Below, in pieces: positions 1 through 10,260 of a stretch of 64,000 nucleotides of DNA. How positions within the stretch are numbered: position 1 is the stretch's first letter; every line of letters starts with the position of its first letter. The notes below the pieces were generated by a model that was given only the letters and a program-made list of their open reading frames with translations, was not told the DNA's origin and searched no databases. Position numbers and translations under genes: made by a program. Source of the stretch: Pollenia angustigena (taxonomy: Eukaryota > Arthropoda > Insecta > Diptera > Polleniidae); NCBI GenBank assembly GCA_930367215.1, contig OV884056.1, positions 233,731,127-233,795,126 of the forward strand. The letters are read 5' to 3'.

Positions 1-11
1 AGACACTAGAC

Positions 12-1063
12 GGAGTAGTCTGGATGGTATCGTGCTATATGGCGCACGATCACGGACAGGACCCACCCAATAGGCTCATCCGTGATGCTGTAACAAAGGC
101 TGCGGGCACTGGAACGCCAATTGTAATCTGTGCCGATGCTAGTGCGCACCACACTATATGAGGTAGTACTGACACGAATGTAAGAGGTGAGTCACTATTC
201 ACCTTTATTATTAATTATAATTTAGGAGTAGTTAATAGGGGCTGTGAGCCTACGTTTGTTGTTGCGAATAGGTGTGAGGTTCTTGATGTCACGCCGGTTA
301 GTATAAACCACGTTGATATGATTGAGAATTGGATGGTGTCTAATGACTGTTCGAACTCACTGCAATTGGCAAATTCCTTGGCGTGTAAGCCAATGATTCG
401 CAGGGGTAGGGATCGGCCACCGTAGTGGGATCCTGAAATTGCGCAGGCAAGAAGTGCCTGTCGTAGGTTGTTCAGTGTGGCTAAGCGCCTTGGTAATTGG
501 CTGGACTACAAGTCATCATTGAATAGGTTCAGAAACTTGGTTAGATCGGCGAAAAGGAACGCTCGGTGGAACTTCTGTAGCGGCGTGTAGGGATCCTCTG
601 AGACGAACCGTTTACGTAAAATTATGGCTTCGAGCCCGGTTGTCCCAACCTATGTCCGGAAATCGGATGGTTGTTGGACTACAAATAGTCGGGAAACACT
701 TGAGGTGTTGATTGACACTCACTTTCCTGGAAACTCCCAAGGGAGCTTGCGGGATCGGGTGTGGGAGTCGACACCCCTTCCTATGTCCATTCCTTTGGAT
801 TATGATATGATCAAGTGGGCTGTCGATAGCTTCAGCCCATATAAATCTCGGAGGAATTCGACCCTGATCATACCCTGGGTGATGGCCATATACAGGGGGT
901 GCGCTAGATTTTCGTATCTCCCGGTAAGTTGGACCTGGTGTAGAGTGGTCTTTATACCCAAAGGGGGTAAGGCTTCTCACACTGAACCGAAGGACTACAG
1001 GCCGATTAGTCTTGCATCCTTTCTTCTTAAGACTCTTGAAAAAGCTATTGACATGTCTACACA
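12..1063 (+). pseudogene. LINE ORF2 part 1: endonuclease C-terminus, linker and start of RT
   Basis: One frame reads from 12 to about 1063 with in-frame stops near 159 (TGA), 423 (TAG) and 588 (TAG). The endonuclease part shows ICADASAHHTI followed by a stop where the family usually has Trp, then GSTDTNVRGE. The last endonuclease block, with INHVDMIENW, lies near 310-335. A basic linker follows, then the RT N-terminal signature KDYRPISLASFLLKTLEK near 990-1045. The protein nicks target DNA and primes reverse transcription in the autonomous family. Around 1052-1063 the frame is lost by a small indel and coding continues in the +2 frame. All three stops look like point mutations in a once-open frame. 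Confidence 0.85.
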
Positions 1064-2926
1064 AAGGGCAGATCTGTTGAGACGGCTCTTCACTCTCTAG
1101 TGGGAACTATTGAGAGATCGCTCGATTTTAAGGAGTACACACTAGTGGCCTTTCTCGATATTGAGGGGGCCTTCAACAATGTCAACCCGGACTCTATTGT
1201 GTCGTCCATGAGGAGCCTTGGGATCGACGTTGGCATATGTATTTTTGTGGACAATCTACTCAGGAACAGGGTAATTTGCTCTACGATAGGTGAGACCAGT
1301 GTTCAAAGACTGGTGAACAAGGGTACTCCCCAAGGGGGTGTTCTATCCCCACTATTGTGGAACCTGACTATGAATACCATGTTGACGAAGATGGACAACA
1401 TGAGGATCAAAACAGTGGCGTATGCTGATGATGTTGCGGTAGCCATCACGGGGAGACATCAGAACATGATGTCTCAGTGTATGGAAGCTGCTCTGAAGGT
1501 ACTTAGCACCTGGAGCGCATCATGAGGGCTGGGTGTTAATCCGTCCAAGAAGGAACTGGTACTCTTTACGAGGAAAAATGTCCAGATGAGAGTGGAAAAG
1601 GCAATAGTTGCCATATATGCGTGTAGGGGTGCAATCGGCAGAAACTGGAGCATGAGCCCGTGGTGTGTCAATTGGATCTTTGAGGCTGTAGTAAAGCCGA
1701 CTCTGTATTACGGGGTCGTGGTATGGTGGCCTGCGTTCGATAAGAGCAGGTACAGGTCAATGCTTGAGAAGGTACATAGACTTGTCGCGTTGATGATCTC
1801 GGGATTAATGCGATCTACTACCACGAGGGCGCTGTTTACGATACAGAACTGGCTCCCGGTGGACATCATGGCCAGACAGATGGCTCTTTGCTCGGCGACA
1901 CGGCTAAACGCGGCGCTCTGTTGGTCGGCCCGTTACTATGGACACGCCGGGATAACCAAAAGTTCGACTGTCCCTGATAGTGTGGACTATTGCACCCCGG
2001 TGCCTTGCACTGGCACGGGGTTTGTGACACGGATGGCGCATGGCAATGCGCTGTCAGGTACTCACCACGAACTGAGCCTAGGGGTTTATACTGATGGTTC
2101 AAGGAAGGGTGAAAGAGCTGGCGGAGGTTTCTACATAGAGGAACTGGATGTGAGAGTTTCCTTTCGTCTGCCGGATGGATGAAGTGTCCTGCAGGCGGAG
2201 ATCTCGGCTATAAGGCGGGCGGTAAATTGACTGAGGTTTCATCGCATATCGGGAGATATACGTATATTTACTGACAGCAAGGCTGCCCTTGCTTCCCTAG
2301 CGGGTGTCTATACGACATCTAGGTTAACTGTAGAATGTCGGATGTCTTTGAATGAGATTGCGAATCATTCAATGGTAACGCTAATATGGATTCCGGGTCA
2401 CTCGTAGTGCCCAGGTAATCTAGTGGCAGATGGGCTGGCCAAACAAGGTGGTCGCATGGATGGCATAATCATCGATCAATTTGTTGGTCTTCCAATGGCT
2501 CACTGTAAATTACTTATAAGGCGCGATTCTTATAGAGTTGTGCAGATGCGGTGGACTAGTGAGTCCACCTGCTCGATATCCAGGCTATTATGGCCTGGTT
2601 ATGATGAACGGAGAACAAGCTCTCTACTTAGGTTCAAAAGGACAGTTGTATCGGCTGTGACTGGGCACTGGCCGGTGGGGACTCATGCTGAAAGAATGGG
2701 TCTGGAATTTTATGACTACTGCAGAAGTTGTCAGGATGAGGAGGAGGAGGAGACTGTGCTTCACTTTTTCTGTCAATGCCCTGGGTTGCGGGGTATTAGG
2801 GAGGAATGCCTGGGGAAACCGGTATTTGCCTGCCTAGAGGATCTATCCAGGATAGAACTGAGATCGCTGATTCTCTTCATTAGGAGGGCGAAGTGGCTGG
2901 ATTCTGCAGTGACGCCATCTGAGTAA
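1064..2926 (+). pseudogene. LINE ORF2 part 2: RT core, RNase H and C-terminal tail
   Basis: The frame resumes with KGRSVETALHSLVGTIE and runs to the final stop at 2926. RT core motifs: AFLDIEGAFNNV (catalytic Asp, about 1153-1188), GTPQGGVLSPLLWNL (about 1321-1365) and YADDVAVAI (catalytic Asp pair, about 1420-1446). In-frame stops lie near 1523, 2180, 2228 and 2405. Near 1585 the frame joins FTRKNVQM directly to RVEKAIVAIYACRGAIG. Relatives have about 35-40 residues between these blocks (the YLGV region), so an in-frame deletion is inferred. RNase H residues are visible as YTDGS (about 2090), LQAEISA (about 2192), FTDSKAA (about 2270) and VADGLAKQG (about 2420). The tail ends with TVLHFFCQCPGL. 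Confidence 0.87.
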
Positions 2927-3028
2927 CTGCTCTATAGGATGGGCATTTGCGCTGGGTATCACAAAGGGGCCAATAAAGGACCCGAGTGAGCTGTCTGTTG
3001 ATAGCTACCCATGGAACCTAACCTAATA

Positions 3029-4507
3029 ATGATACTGTGAAATTTCGTGAAGATCGGTGCATAATTTACCATAGGCTTCAATATAAACTGACCTCCTGAA
3101 AATCATTTTAGTTCGGCTTAAACTGTTCCGAATCATGATATTTTACTCAAGCTTGTTAAAATTGCTAAAAAAAAAAAAAAAGCATTAAACTTTCTGATTG
3201 TCGGTCAATAATTTAATATAGGCTTAAACCGCAACCAATTTTAATGCAGATGTCTGTTTTTATAAATATTATAATAATAAATAGACATCATACAGATATT
3301 ACTCCTAAAACATTCGAAGTTTCGGTGGAGGGTATCAAAGATTCGCCACAGCCGAATATAGCACTCTAATTTTTTTTTTGTACAAATTTAAAATATTTTT
3401 GGAAAATTATCAAATTATTTTTAGAAAATTTAATATTTTAAACATTTTATGTTTTAATCCTAGCAGATCTTTAGCATATTTTCTGCATTTTACGATTTAG
3501 CAGCTTTTAGCATATTTTTTTAAATTTTGGCAGATTCTCATCAATCAGTTATAGCAACACTGCTTTAGATCGATTACGTTTTGGGCGGAGAATTAAAGCC
3601 AATTTATCTAAAGTTGCATTAAAATTTGTTATAGCTTTTGCTACTAAGGATTAGGCAAAAAATATCGATATATCAAAACATCGATATTTAAAAAAAATAA
3701 TCGATATATATTGTCGATATTTAAAATGCCGATATATCGATATTGAAATACGACTATCCAATTCGATATTTTTTAAAGTCAGTCTTCATTAAAAACTCGA
3801 AATTTTTGCCGTTTTTTACAAAATGTGTTTTTTTAAGAATTGGCATCACTGCATGCATCATATGTTTTTTTAAACTTATATGAAGATCTAAAATGATTGG
3901 CATTTATAGGAAGAAGAAATAAGAAAAAAGCAGAGCTTTCACATTGCAGATTTCTACTTAAAACAGTAAAGTCAAACGAACTTGAAGAAATTTATTGTAT
4001 GCGGTTTGGGAACAATATACGTGCCTATATATATGTGGAATAATAATAAGATTTTTGCATATATGTATATTAGGGATACAACTTTTTTACAATTTTGAAA
4101 ATATCAAAATGGCCCCTTCCATACCAAGTAGTGCATAAAAAAACCAGAAGAACTGCATCTTAAGATTTTCGATATCGTTAAAAAAGGTTCCGCGTCAAAT
4201 GCAATTAAGTTTGGGATCAGTAATAATGCATTTACACCTACACCATAAACAGTTTATAAGTGGTTTATGTTAATAAACTAGTTTGTGAAACTTATTTATC
4301 CATACAAACCATAAACAGGTTTGTAACTAGCTTTTGAGATAAACCAGTTACAAACAACCGATTTTTGCTAATGCAACTCTGTTTTTTTCAAAATTTTATA
4401 TGTGGCCCTTGGTACAACATTTGGTTTTCAGATCATTGTTAATATAAAAATGACTTCGAAGCCTGAAGCAAATCATTATCGGGCTTTACTAATGCTCAGT
4501 ACCTCAA
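3029..4507. other. AT-rich intergenic DNA, no gene seen
   Basis: No coding signal. It contains an A-run near 3166-3181, a cluster of ATCGATA-type words at 3655-3770 (listed separately), and at 4225-4375 a set of short words around AAACCA/TGGTTT in both orientations that may be part of a small decayed inverted-repeat element. Confidence 0.6.
3655..3775. promoter_or_regulatory. Cluster of (T)ATCGATA words
   Basis: Seven or so ATCGATA/TCGATAT words lie within about 115 bp. TATCGATA is the DRE bound by DREF in flies, and CGATA is the core bound by the insulator protein BEAF-32. The cluster could be a real boundary element or part of an old repeat. A second cluster at 6295-6375 has similar words. 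Binding is not shown; only the motif density is observed. Confidence 0.35.
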
Positions 4508-5682
4508 TTCTGTAACTTTTTAAATTTAACTACCGATATCGTTAATTAACGAGAAATCTCGGTTACTTTAACGAAATTGTTATTCTGTATTTTAAATAAA
4601 CAAATATTTTTGTTAAGAAATATTGACGACAAAGATCGGTAAAAATATAAGAACGTCAAATTGAAAATTTTTTAAAATTAATAAAAAATACAAAAGAAAT
4701 TTGCTTTATTGCATTTATTTTAACAAAACATGAGTGAATACGTGCAAATATTGATTATATTTCTAAACAAATATGTTGGTTTTAAATCTTTTTATACATA
4801 GGGAAAAATTTCCAGATAACTGAGCCACTCTAGCACAACATTCTGCTCTTAGTTTTTATACCTGCACTACTGTATGTGAAGAGGGTATTATGTGTTTGTA
4901 CGAATGTGTGTAACACATTTAAATAAAGGTTCTGGGCCTGCCTTTTAGTATACCGATTGACTCAGAATCAATGTCAGAATCCATTTAACGAAGCCCGTCC
5001 TTCTATCAGGATGGCTGGTTGTCTGTCCAAGATAACCTTGTGCGCAAATTTCAGGTCGCAATTTTAAAAATAATTTTTTTAAATTTGGCACATATGCGTA
5101 TATTGTCACAAGGTCGAAGCCTTTTTATAATGGTGAGAAGCAGTTATTTAATTTTTATAGCTCACATGAAAACTTCTTTCCGGAATTTTAATAGCCATCT
5201 TGTTTTATAGACATTTGAGTTGAATAAGATCCAAAAATATTTTGTCGCAACCTGCATAAATCAGCAGAACAAATTTAATTAGGATCGGTCCATATTTGAC
5301 CACAGCTCCCATATGAATACACTAATAATGGTAGTAGATACTTAGATAATATTTGGCACAAAAATGTCTTATGTGAATATTAACCTCACAACATACTCTT
5401 TTTGGCGGAAACATGATCGCCCAAATACTGCAATGAAGAGTCAGACTTGATCGACTATACTTTCTTACTTTTTTTGTGTTAAAAATTGGCTACTTTCTCT
5501 ATATTTTTAATCTGTTAACAGTACATTTATTGTCGTTATTATTTAACAAGAACTTTTTTTGTGTCGTTAGCTACCGACATTTTTTGCCGATAAAAATTGT
5601 TAAAATTTCATTACAGAATAGCTCTTAATGACAACTTTCGTTAGCTAACGATAATTTTTTTGTCGTTAAAAAGTTACAGAAT
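4508..5682. mobile_element. TIR element, ends ATTCTGTAACTTTTTAA, holding a mini-me-like insertion
   Basis: The left end at 4508 reads TTCTGTAACTTTTTAA and the right end near 5665-5682 reads TTAAAAAGTTACAGAAT, a good inverted pair. Inside both ends are repeated words of the TAACGA/TCGTTA type (GATATCGTTAATTAACGA on the left, CGTTAGCTAACGATAA on the right), which look like subterminal repeats. The 4853-5472 repeat sits in the middle and accounts for half the length. No transposase frame and no clear TSD are visible. Confidence 0.5.
4853..5472 (+). repeat. mini-me/DINE-1-like dispersed repeat
   Basis: The head reads TTTTTATACCTGCACTACTG then GAGGGTATTATGTG, a degenerate hairpin. It is followed by the shared phrases GTGTGTAACACATTTAAA, AGTATACCGATTGACTCAGAATC and CTGGTTGTCTGTCC. 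The end is TTGATCGACTATACTTTCTTACTTT. The same head-to-tail order is seen at 53768-54511. In Diptera this layout (TATACCC...GGGTAT hairpin, GTCY tract, tandem body) fits mini-me/DINE-1 elements, which are Helentron-like. The short frame at 5019-5210 is inside the repeat and is not considered a gene. Confidence 0.65.
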
Positions 5683-6294
5683 TTCAGGACAGATAAGCTT
5701 TCTAAGACATTGGGTGAAAGATAAATCAAGAATTCCAAAAACACAACGCAGCAACATTTGTGCGGAACGCGCCATCAAAGTCGTACAAGACATATTCCCC
5801 CAATGCAAATCAGCACGAACTCTTAAGCTTAAGTTAATTTCACTTAACAAAGATAGTTTTTAGATTGTAATTTTGATTATAATCTTATAAATACATTAAG
5901 AAATGTAAATAGTTAAATAATTATAAAATAAAAAATTTTGAAAAAATACAACATTTTGAAAAAATAAAAAAAAAATTTAAAGGGCTTTCAGAAATCGGCT
6001 TCGACGCGGAACGTTTTTGTTCCGAAATGACCTGAGGAAACATTTTTCGATTTCAGCACAACATCGGCTACAGCGTGGTGATAGGGCCTTATTTTGGTTG
6101 TACCCCTAATGTATATATAGTAAATGTTTTAATTTGGTTATAGTTTCAGCAAAATACGTTCGATATTTTTGAAATAATAAATATCGATACTATATACAGA
6201 AGAAACTGCTTTAAACGAAATAAGGTGGAAAATATTCACTGGACATGCTTGTGTTTTACAAAAAAATCCATTTTTTCCTATTCAAGTATAAACA

Positions 6295-6375
6295 TATAGT
6301 CGATAGTAATATCGATAATACCGATAGTAAAAACTAAACTATCGATAAATATCGATAGTAGAAAAAAACGATAGT
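6295..6375. promoter_or_regulatory. Second cluster of ATCGATA/CGATAGT words
   Basis: About seven CGATA words in alternating orientation occur in 80 bp, ending with GATAGTATCCCAGCAC. It resembles the 3655-3775 cluster. The same two interpretations apply, DREF/BEAF-type sites or the end of an old repeat. Confidence 0.35.
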
Positions 6376-6462
6376 ATCCCAGCACTAGTGTACATATGTA
6401 TGTATTTTGCTAAAAAGTTAATAAAAACAGCCTTTAAAGGCATCATCTGATTCAACTAAGGG

Positions 6463-6758
6463 CTAAAAAATCAGAGCAAGTTAAGCTCTCTTTTTGGTTT
6501 AAAATGTGTTTAAACCAACAAATCTATAAATCACTAAACATATAAACCATCTTTAAACGCATAAAATTGGGCGTTTAAACTACCAATACAGACCATATGA
6601 ATTTGATAAGATTTATCGTAGTGCTGCCACATGTTATTTTTTTAACTACATATAATACATGGGACACTGATTTCAGTTATTGAGTTTAAACTATATTAAA
6701 AATCCAAGTTTAGTTCAACTAAACCAGCTTTTAAACCATCAGTGATTTATTAGCCATA
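6463..6758. mobile_element. Candidate small TIR element, ends GGCTAAAAAATCA
   Basis: GGCTAAAAAATCA at 6463 matches TGATTTATTAGCC at about 6746-6758 in inverted orientation with one mismatch. Repeated TTTAAACCA words occur inside near both ends. About 296 bp with no coding capacity. No convincing TSD. Confidence 0.35.
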
Positions 6759-7742
6759 AGTTAGCAACAAAATATTTTCTTATTATGACAAAAAATAGGA
6801 CTAAACAAAATTTAAAAAAAAAAAAATTATGTGTAGTCATAAAAAAAACAACATTTTTGTGTAGCACAGTGCAAATAGCAAAGACGCAGTTCAAAGAAAA
6901 TATATTTTTAATAAAATAATATTTATTAACTCCGCATTAGATTATTTTGTTAAGGTTTTTATTATTTGTTTTATTTCTTTTGTTTATTATTGTTGATAAA
7001 CGCATGTAAACAAAATATATATTTTAAGTTAAAAAATATTGTCAATCCAGACGATTTTTAGAATTTTTCGTAAATAAATATTTTTTATTTATTTATCTGT
7101 TTCAACAACGACATTATTGTTTTTCAACCTTGATTTTTTTTAGAAAATATTATTAAATAAATAAAAAAACTATAATTTCCTCGTAATAAGTGTTCAAGCT
7201 CTTGGTCTTTTTTGTAAAAAATATTTATTAATTATGTTAAGAAAATTTAAAAATTTTTCAAAATAGCAGGAACATTTTAATTCTAAATACAGAAAAGGAC
7301 AATATTACAGTTGCGATGAATAAACATCAATATAGTTCAACGATGGATGATATTCTTAATAATGACTCCCCATATAAAGTATTAACAAAAGACTAAACGT
7401 TTGAACTAAATACAATAGACAAATAATGATATGGTAGATATTTTCAAATTGGAACTTATAAACTTATAACACCTTTTGAGAGGAAACATTTGAATACAAC
7501 AACTGATACAGCACACAAAAATCCATAAGGAAACATTTCCATTAACTGTGGAATGTTATTCTTCATTTTAGTACATTTAGGTTACTCTTCGCTGAAACGA
7601 CGCACTTTTTAAAAAATAAATTCTAGCGTAACGATTTTTAAAGTAAAAAATAAAAATAAAAAAAAATAATATATAAATAATAAGAACATTTAAAAAAAAA
7701 AATTTTTATGAAACTCTTTTCTTAAAAAAGAACATTTAAAAA

Positions 7743-7867
7743 AAATTTCGTGTACTATCATCGGGAATATGTATGCCTGCAAAGTTTCATCCATTTGCAT
7801 TGCGTAGATCCAAATTATCAAAAAGCATTTTAAATTCGCAGTGAAAGCGCCTGCACATATTTTTCCT
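7743..7867 (+). repeat. Single unit of the CATCGGGAATATGTATGCCTG repeat
   Basis: A single copy of the unit found in tandem at 14600-15070, containing TCATCGGGAATATGTATGCC and the TTTCATCCATTTGCATTG phrase. It abuts the truncated left side of the foldback element that starts at 7868. Confidence 0.55.
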
Positions 7868-8404
7868 TATGTGGCGGTTTAATAAAATTCTTAAATTAAT
7901 TAAAATTTTTCGTCTTTTGTGAATACATAAAATCAAAAGTTGTTAACAGATTTTAATCATTTATAGCTTGTTTTGTTTGCAATGTTGTTTTTTATATGTC
8001 TGCATAAAGTTAGAAGCATAGCTGCATTTTTCAATTTTTTATGAATTTTTTAAAAACAAAAATTCCGAAATTTTAATAAAAAAATTATTATTTCTTTCAG
8101 AAAAAAAAATTATGTTTCTAAAACGACTGCGCATATAAGAAAAACGTTTTACCTTTCTTAAAGTAAGTTTTATTGCGGAATTTCGGTTTTTTTTAGTTTT
8201 GCAATAAACTAAAGCGTTTTTGAGTTACGCGAACATATGTTGTGCAACCTCCTTAATTTTCGAAATAACGGTATATCTCGAAAACCAAAGCAAACATAAA
8301 GAAAAAAGTAAATTTTATTGCGGAATTTCGGTTTGTTTTAGTTTTTCAATAAGCTAAAGCGGTTTTGAGTTGCGCGAACATATGTTAATCTATCTATACA
8401 ATAT

Positions 8405-9408
8405 CCCAGCAAAAACTTACATTGCAAAGTAATGAGTTAAAAAGCTAATATAACGACTCTTCACTACTTATACATCGGCATTTTAACTCACTATTTTAAC
8501 ACGGTGATGTCATTGGAGGCAAGTACTTACCACCCTCGATTACAAATATGGAGTTAAATAAGTCATTACCACATTCGCTTACAAATAGGGACTTAAATAA
8601 GTTATTACTCCGATGTCACCAAAATTACAACTTACATGTCATGACATTAAAAAAATTTTTTTTATTATATTTTTTAAATTATTTTTTTTCTATTTTTTCT
8701 TATTTTATTTTAATTTACTTTACTTTATGTTTTTTTCTATTTTTTCTTATTTTATTTTACTTTGTTTTATTTTTTATTTTTTTTTTCTGTCTCTGGCGGG
8801 ATTCGATCGCGCAACCTCGGTGCTGATAGACTAGCTCACTACCAGCTAGTCTACCGGGGCAGTTTAGTTTTTGCATAAAAAAACGATGCTTTTTACTCAA
8901 TTAAGAGCGTAAATATGAGATTAAATTATTGGAGGCAACTACTTACCACCCTCGCTTACAAATAGGGAGTTAAATAAGTCATTACCACATTCGCTTACAA
9001 ATAGGGAATTAAATAAGTCATTACCACATTCGCTTACAAATAGGGACTTAAATAACTTATTACTCCGATGTCACCAAAATTACAAGTAACATGTAATGAC
9101 TATAAAATTTCAGTACAGCATAATTTTTCATATTCAAATTTATTACAAATTGTTTTTTATTTATAATAAAAAAAAAAAACAAATTGTAAGAACAAATATT
9201 TTAAATCAATTTGTATTAGATTTGAAAAAACTTCAACCGTAGATGCATTTTATTACGAATGAATTATAAATTTCGTTAATCAACTCATACACAAGTACTT
9301 AGGTATCAGATTATATGTCAGCCATTACCAAACTACTTCTATGTAATGCAGATGGATGGAAAAGTAAGTTGTTCAGTAATGGCAAGTCATTACCAAGTTT
9401 TTGCTGGG
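8405..9408. mobile_element. Non-autonomous TIR element, ends CCCAGCAAAAACTT, 2-bp TSD
   Basis: The left terminus CCCAGCAAAAACTT (8405) and right terminus AAGTTTTTGCTGGG (ending 9408) are perfect inverses. The host foldback sequence, known from the uninterrupted copy near 59795, reads CAATATATAATTTC; here it is split with AT duplicated (8403-8404 and 9409-9410). The 2-bp TSD would suit an EnSpm-like element, but the family is not settled. The interior has direct repeats of AAATAAGTCATTACCACATT units around 8520-8640 and 8930-9085, plus a SINE. No transposase. Confidence 0.72.
8640..8865 (-). repeat. tRNA-derived SINE, minus strand
   Basis: On the minus strand the head at 8862-8793 reads like a tRNA. 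It has an A-box-like TAGCTGGTAGTGAGC, and a B-box-like GGTTGCGCGATCGAATCC that departs from the GGTTCGANTCC consensus by an extra GCGC. An A-rich tail follows from 8788 down to about 8640. Pol III boxes plus an A-rich tail are the standard SINE layout. The plus-strand frames at 8548-8834 simply translate the T-rich tail and are not genes. A near-identical head lies at 36404-36469. Confidence 0.72.
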
Positions 9409-9773
9409 ATATAATTTCTTAGTATGTCAGGATGTTTGCATGTATGTCCTATTCTTTCCGCAACTTTCTGAAGCCATCTGATGACATAGGAAGCTGAAAT
9501 TTGGCACACTTGAAGTACTTTTTCTGCGGAAGATCGTAACGAAGCCATATTTTTGATTTTCGGCTTTTCAACTAGTATAACTATAAAGATCTGATAGAAA
9601 AGATGTTTGTTTTTATAATATAAGGAACTTTGATCCCCACCCGGCACGTCTAGGCACCGTCGGATTGACCTGACAAATTAGATCATGATTTTTTAATTGA
9701 TATTTTGATATTTTAAGCAGCGCAAACAATTAAATTTAAAAAAAAAAAAAATTGCGACCAGTCTAATGTACAT

Positions 9774-10260
9774 ATGTATTCATGTAAAATTTATAATTTT
9801 TTATGTATGTTTTATTCAAAGCCAGAAGAATGCCTGTCTTAAAACCCTTGAACTTCTGAATGGACTATCAAATCAGCCCTTAACTTGGGGGTTACACGTT
9901 CAAGTTTTGCTGACTGCAGTTTTAATGAGAAAATTTTTAATTTATTTTGATGATACATTTTATTTAATGTCGTTTTAAAGGCCGACATAAAAAGCAGTTA
10001 AATATTTACATAACAAAAACATATACATATCACACACGATCATAAAGAGCGTATTAACTCAAACTTTTGAGTTTTTCTTTTTTTGGGCAAAATCGACATG
10101 TAATATTCATATCTACCCGCTGTAAAAATATGGTGCTATGTTGTCTACTTTTTAGTAATAAAACGGTTGGTTTAAAAATACTTTCTTTATTTAATTAAAA
10201 ATTTGTTTTACTTTTACTGAAAATTTTTTAATTCTGAGTGAATACCCTCTTTATGATCAA
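9774..10260. other. AT-rich spacer, no gene seen
   Basis: No protein similarity recognised. The 70-codon frame at 9766-9978 starts in the 3' flank of the foldback element and shows no domain. A TATACA/ATACATAT microsatellite-like tract lies around 10010-10030. Confidence 0.5.

Larger units (their letters stand above)
1..3028 (+). mobile_element. Non-LTR retrotransposon with RNase H (I/LOA-like), 5' cut by window
   Basis: A LINE that enters the window already inside its endonuclease domain. Order on the plus strand: apurinic endonuclease C-terminal part, linker, reverse transcriptase, RNase H, and a C-terminal Cys/His-like tail. The 3' untranslated part ends near 3028 in an AACCTAACCTAATAATGATA stretch with no long poly(A). 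It is clearly more G+C-rich than the AT-rich DNA that follows. Having an APE endonuclease together with RNase H points to the I-group. The ADASAHHTI motif and the tail suggest the LOA branch, which is a remembered resemblance and not tested. It is dead: several in-frame stops, one frameshift and one in-frame deletion. Confidence 0.88.
5683..7740. other. AT-rich intergenic DNA, no gene seen
   Basis: No supported coding region. The stretch holds a CGATA-word cluster at 6295-6375, a candidate short inverted-repeat element at 6463-6758 and many A/T runs. The frame at 5660-5863 has no recognisable domain and starts inside the preceding TIR element. Confidence 0.6.
7868..9765. mobile_element. TAGACTGGTCGC-family foldback element, 5' truncated, split by insertion
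   Basis: From GGCGGTTTAATAAAATTC this stretch follows the same text as the 59202-60162 copy up to TATCTATACAATAT at 8404. It resumes at 9409 with ATATAATTTCTTAGTATGTC and ends at 9765 in TGCGACCAGTCTA. ATGTACAT follows, which could be the 8-bp target duplication, but the left terminus is missing. No protein is encoded. The 9390-9647 minus frame is part of the repeat and recurs in other copies. Confidence 0.75.

Noticed and set aside
612..1064. 150-codon minus-strand open frame
   Set aside because: Antisense to the LINE reverse transcriptase start, which is the frame with recognisable motifs.
8548..8834. Phe/Leu-rich plus frames resembling a membrane protein
   Set aside because: They translate the T-rich complement of a SINE A-tail.
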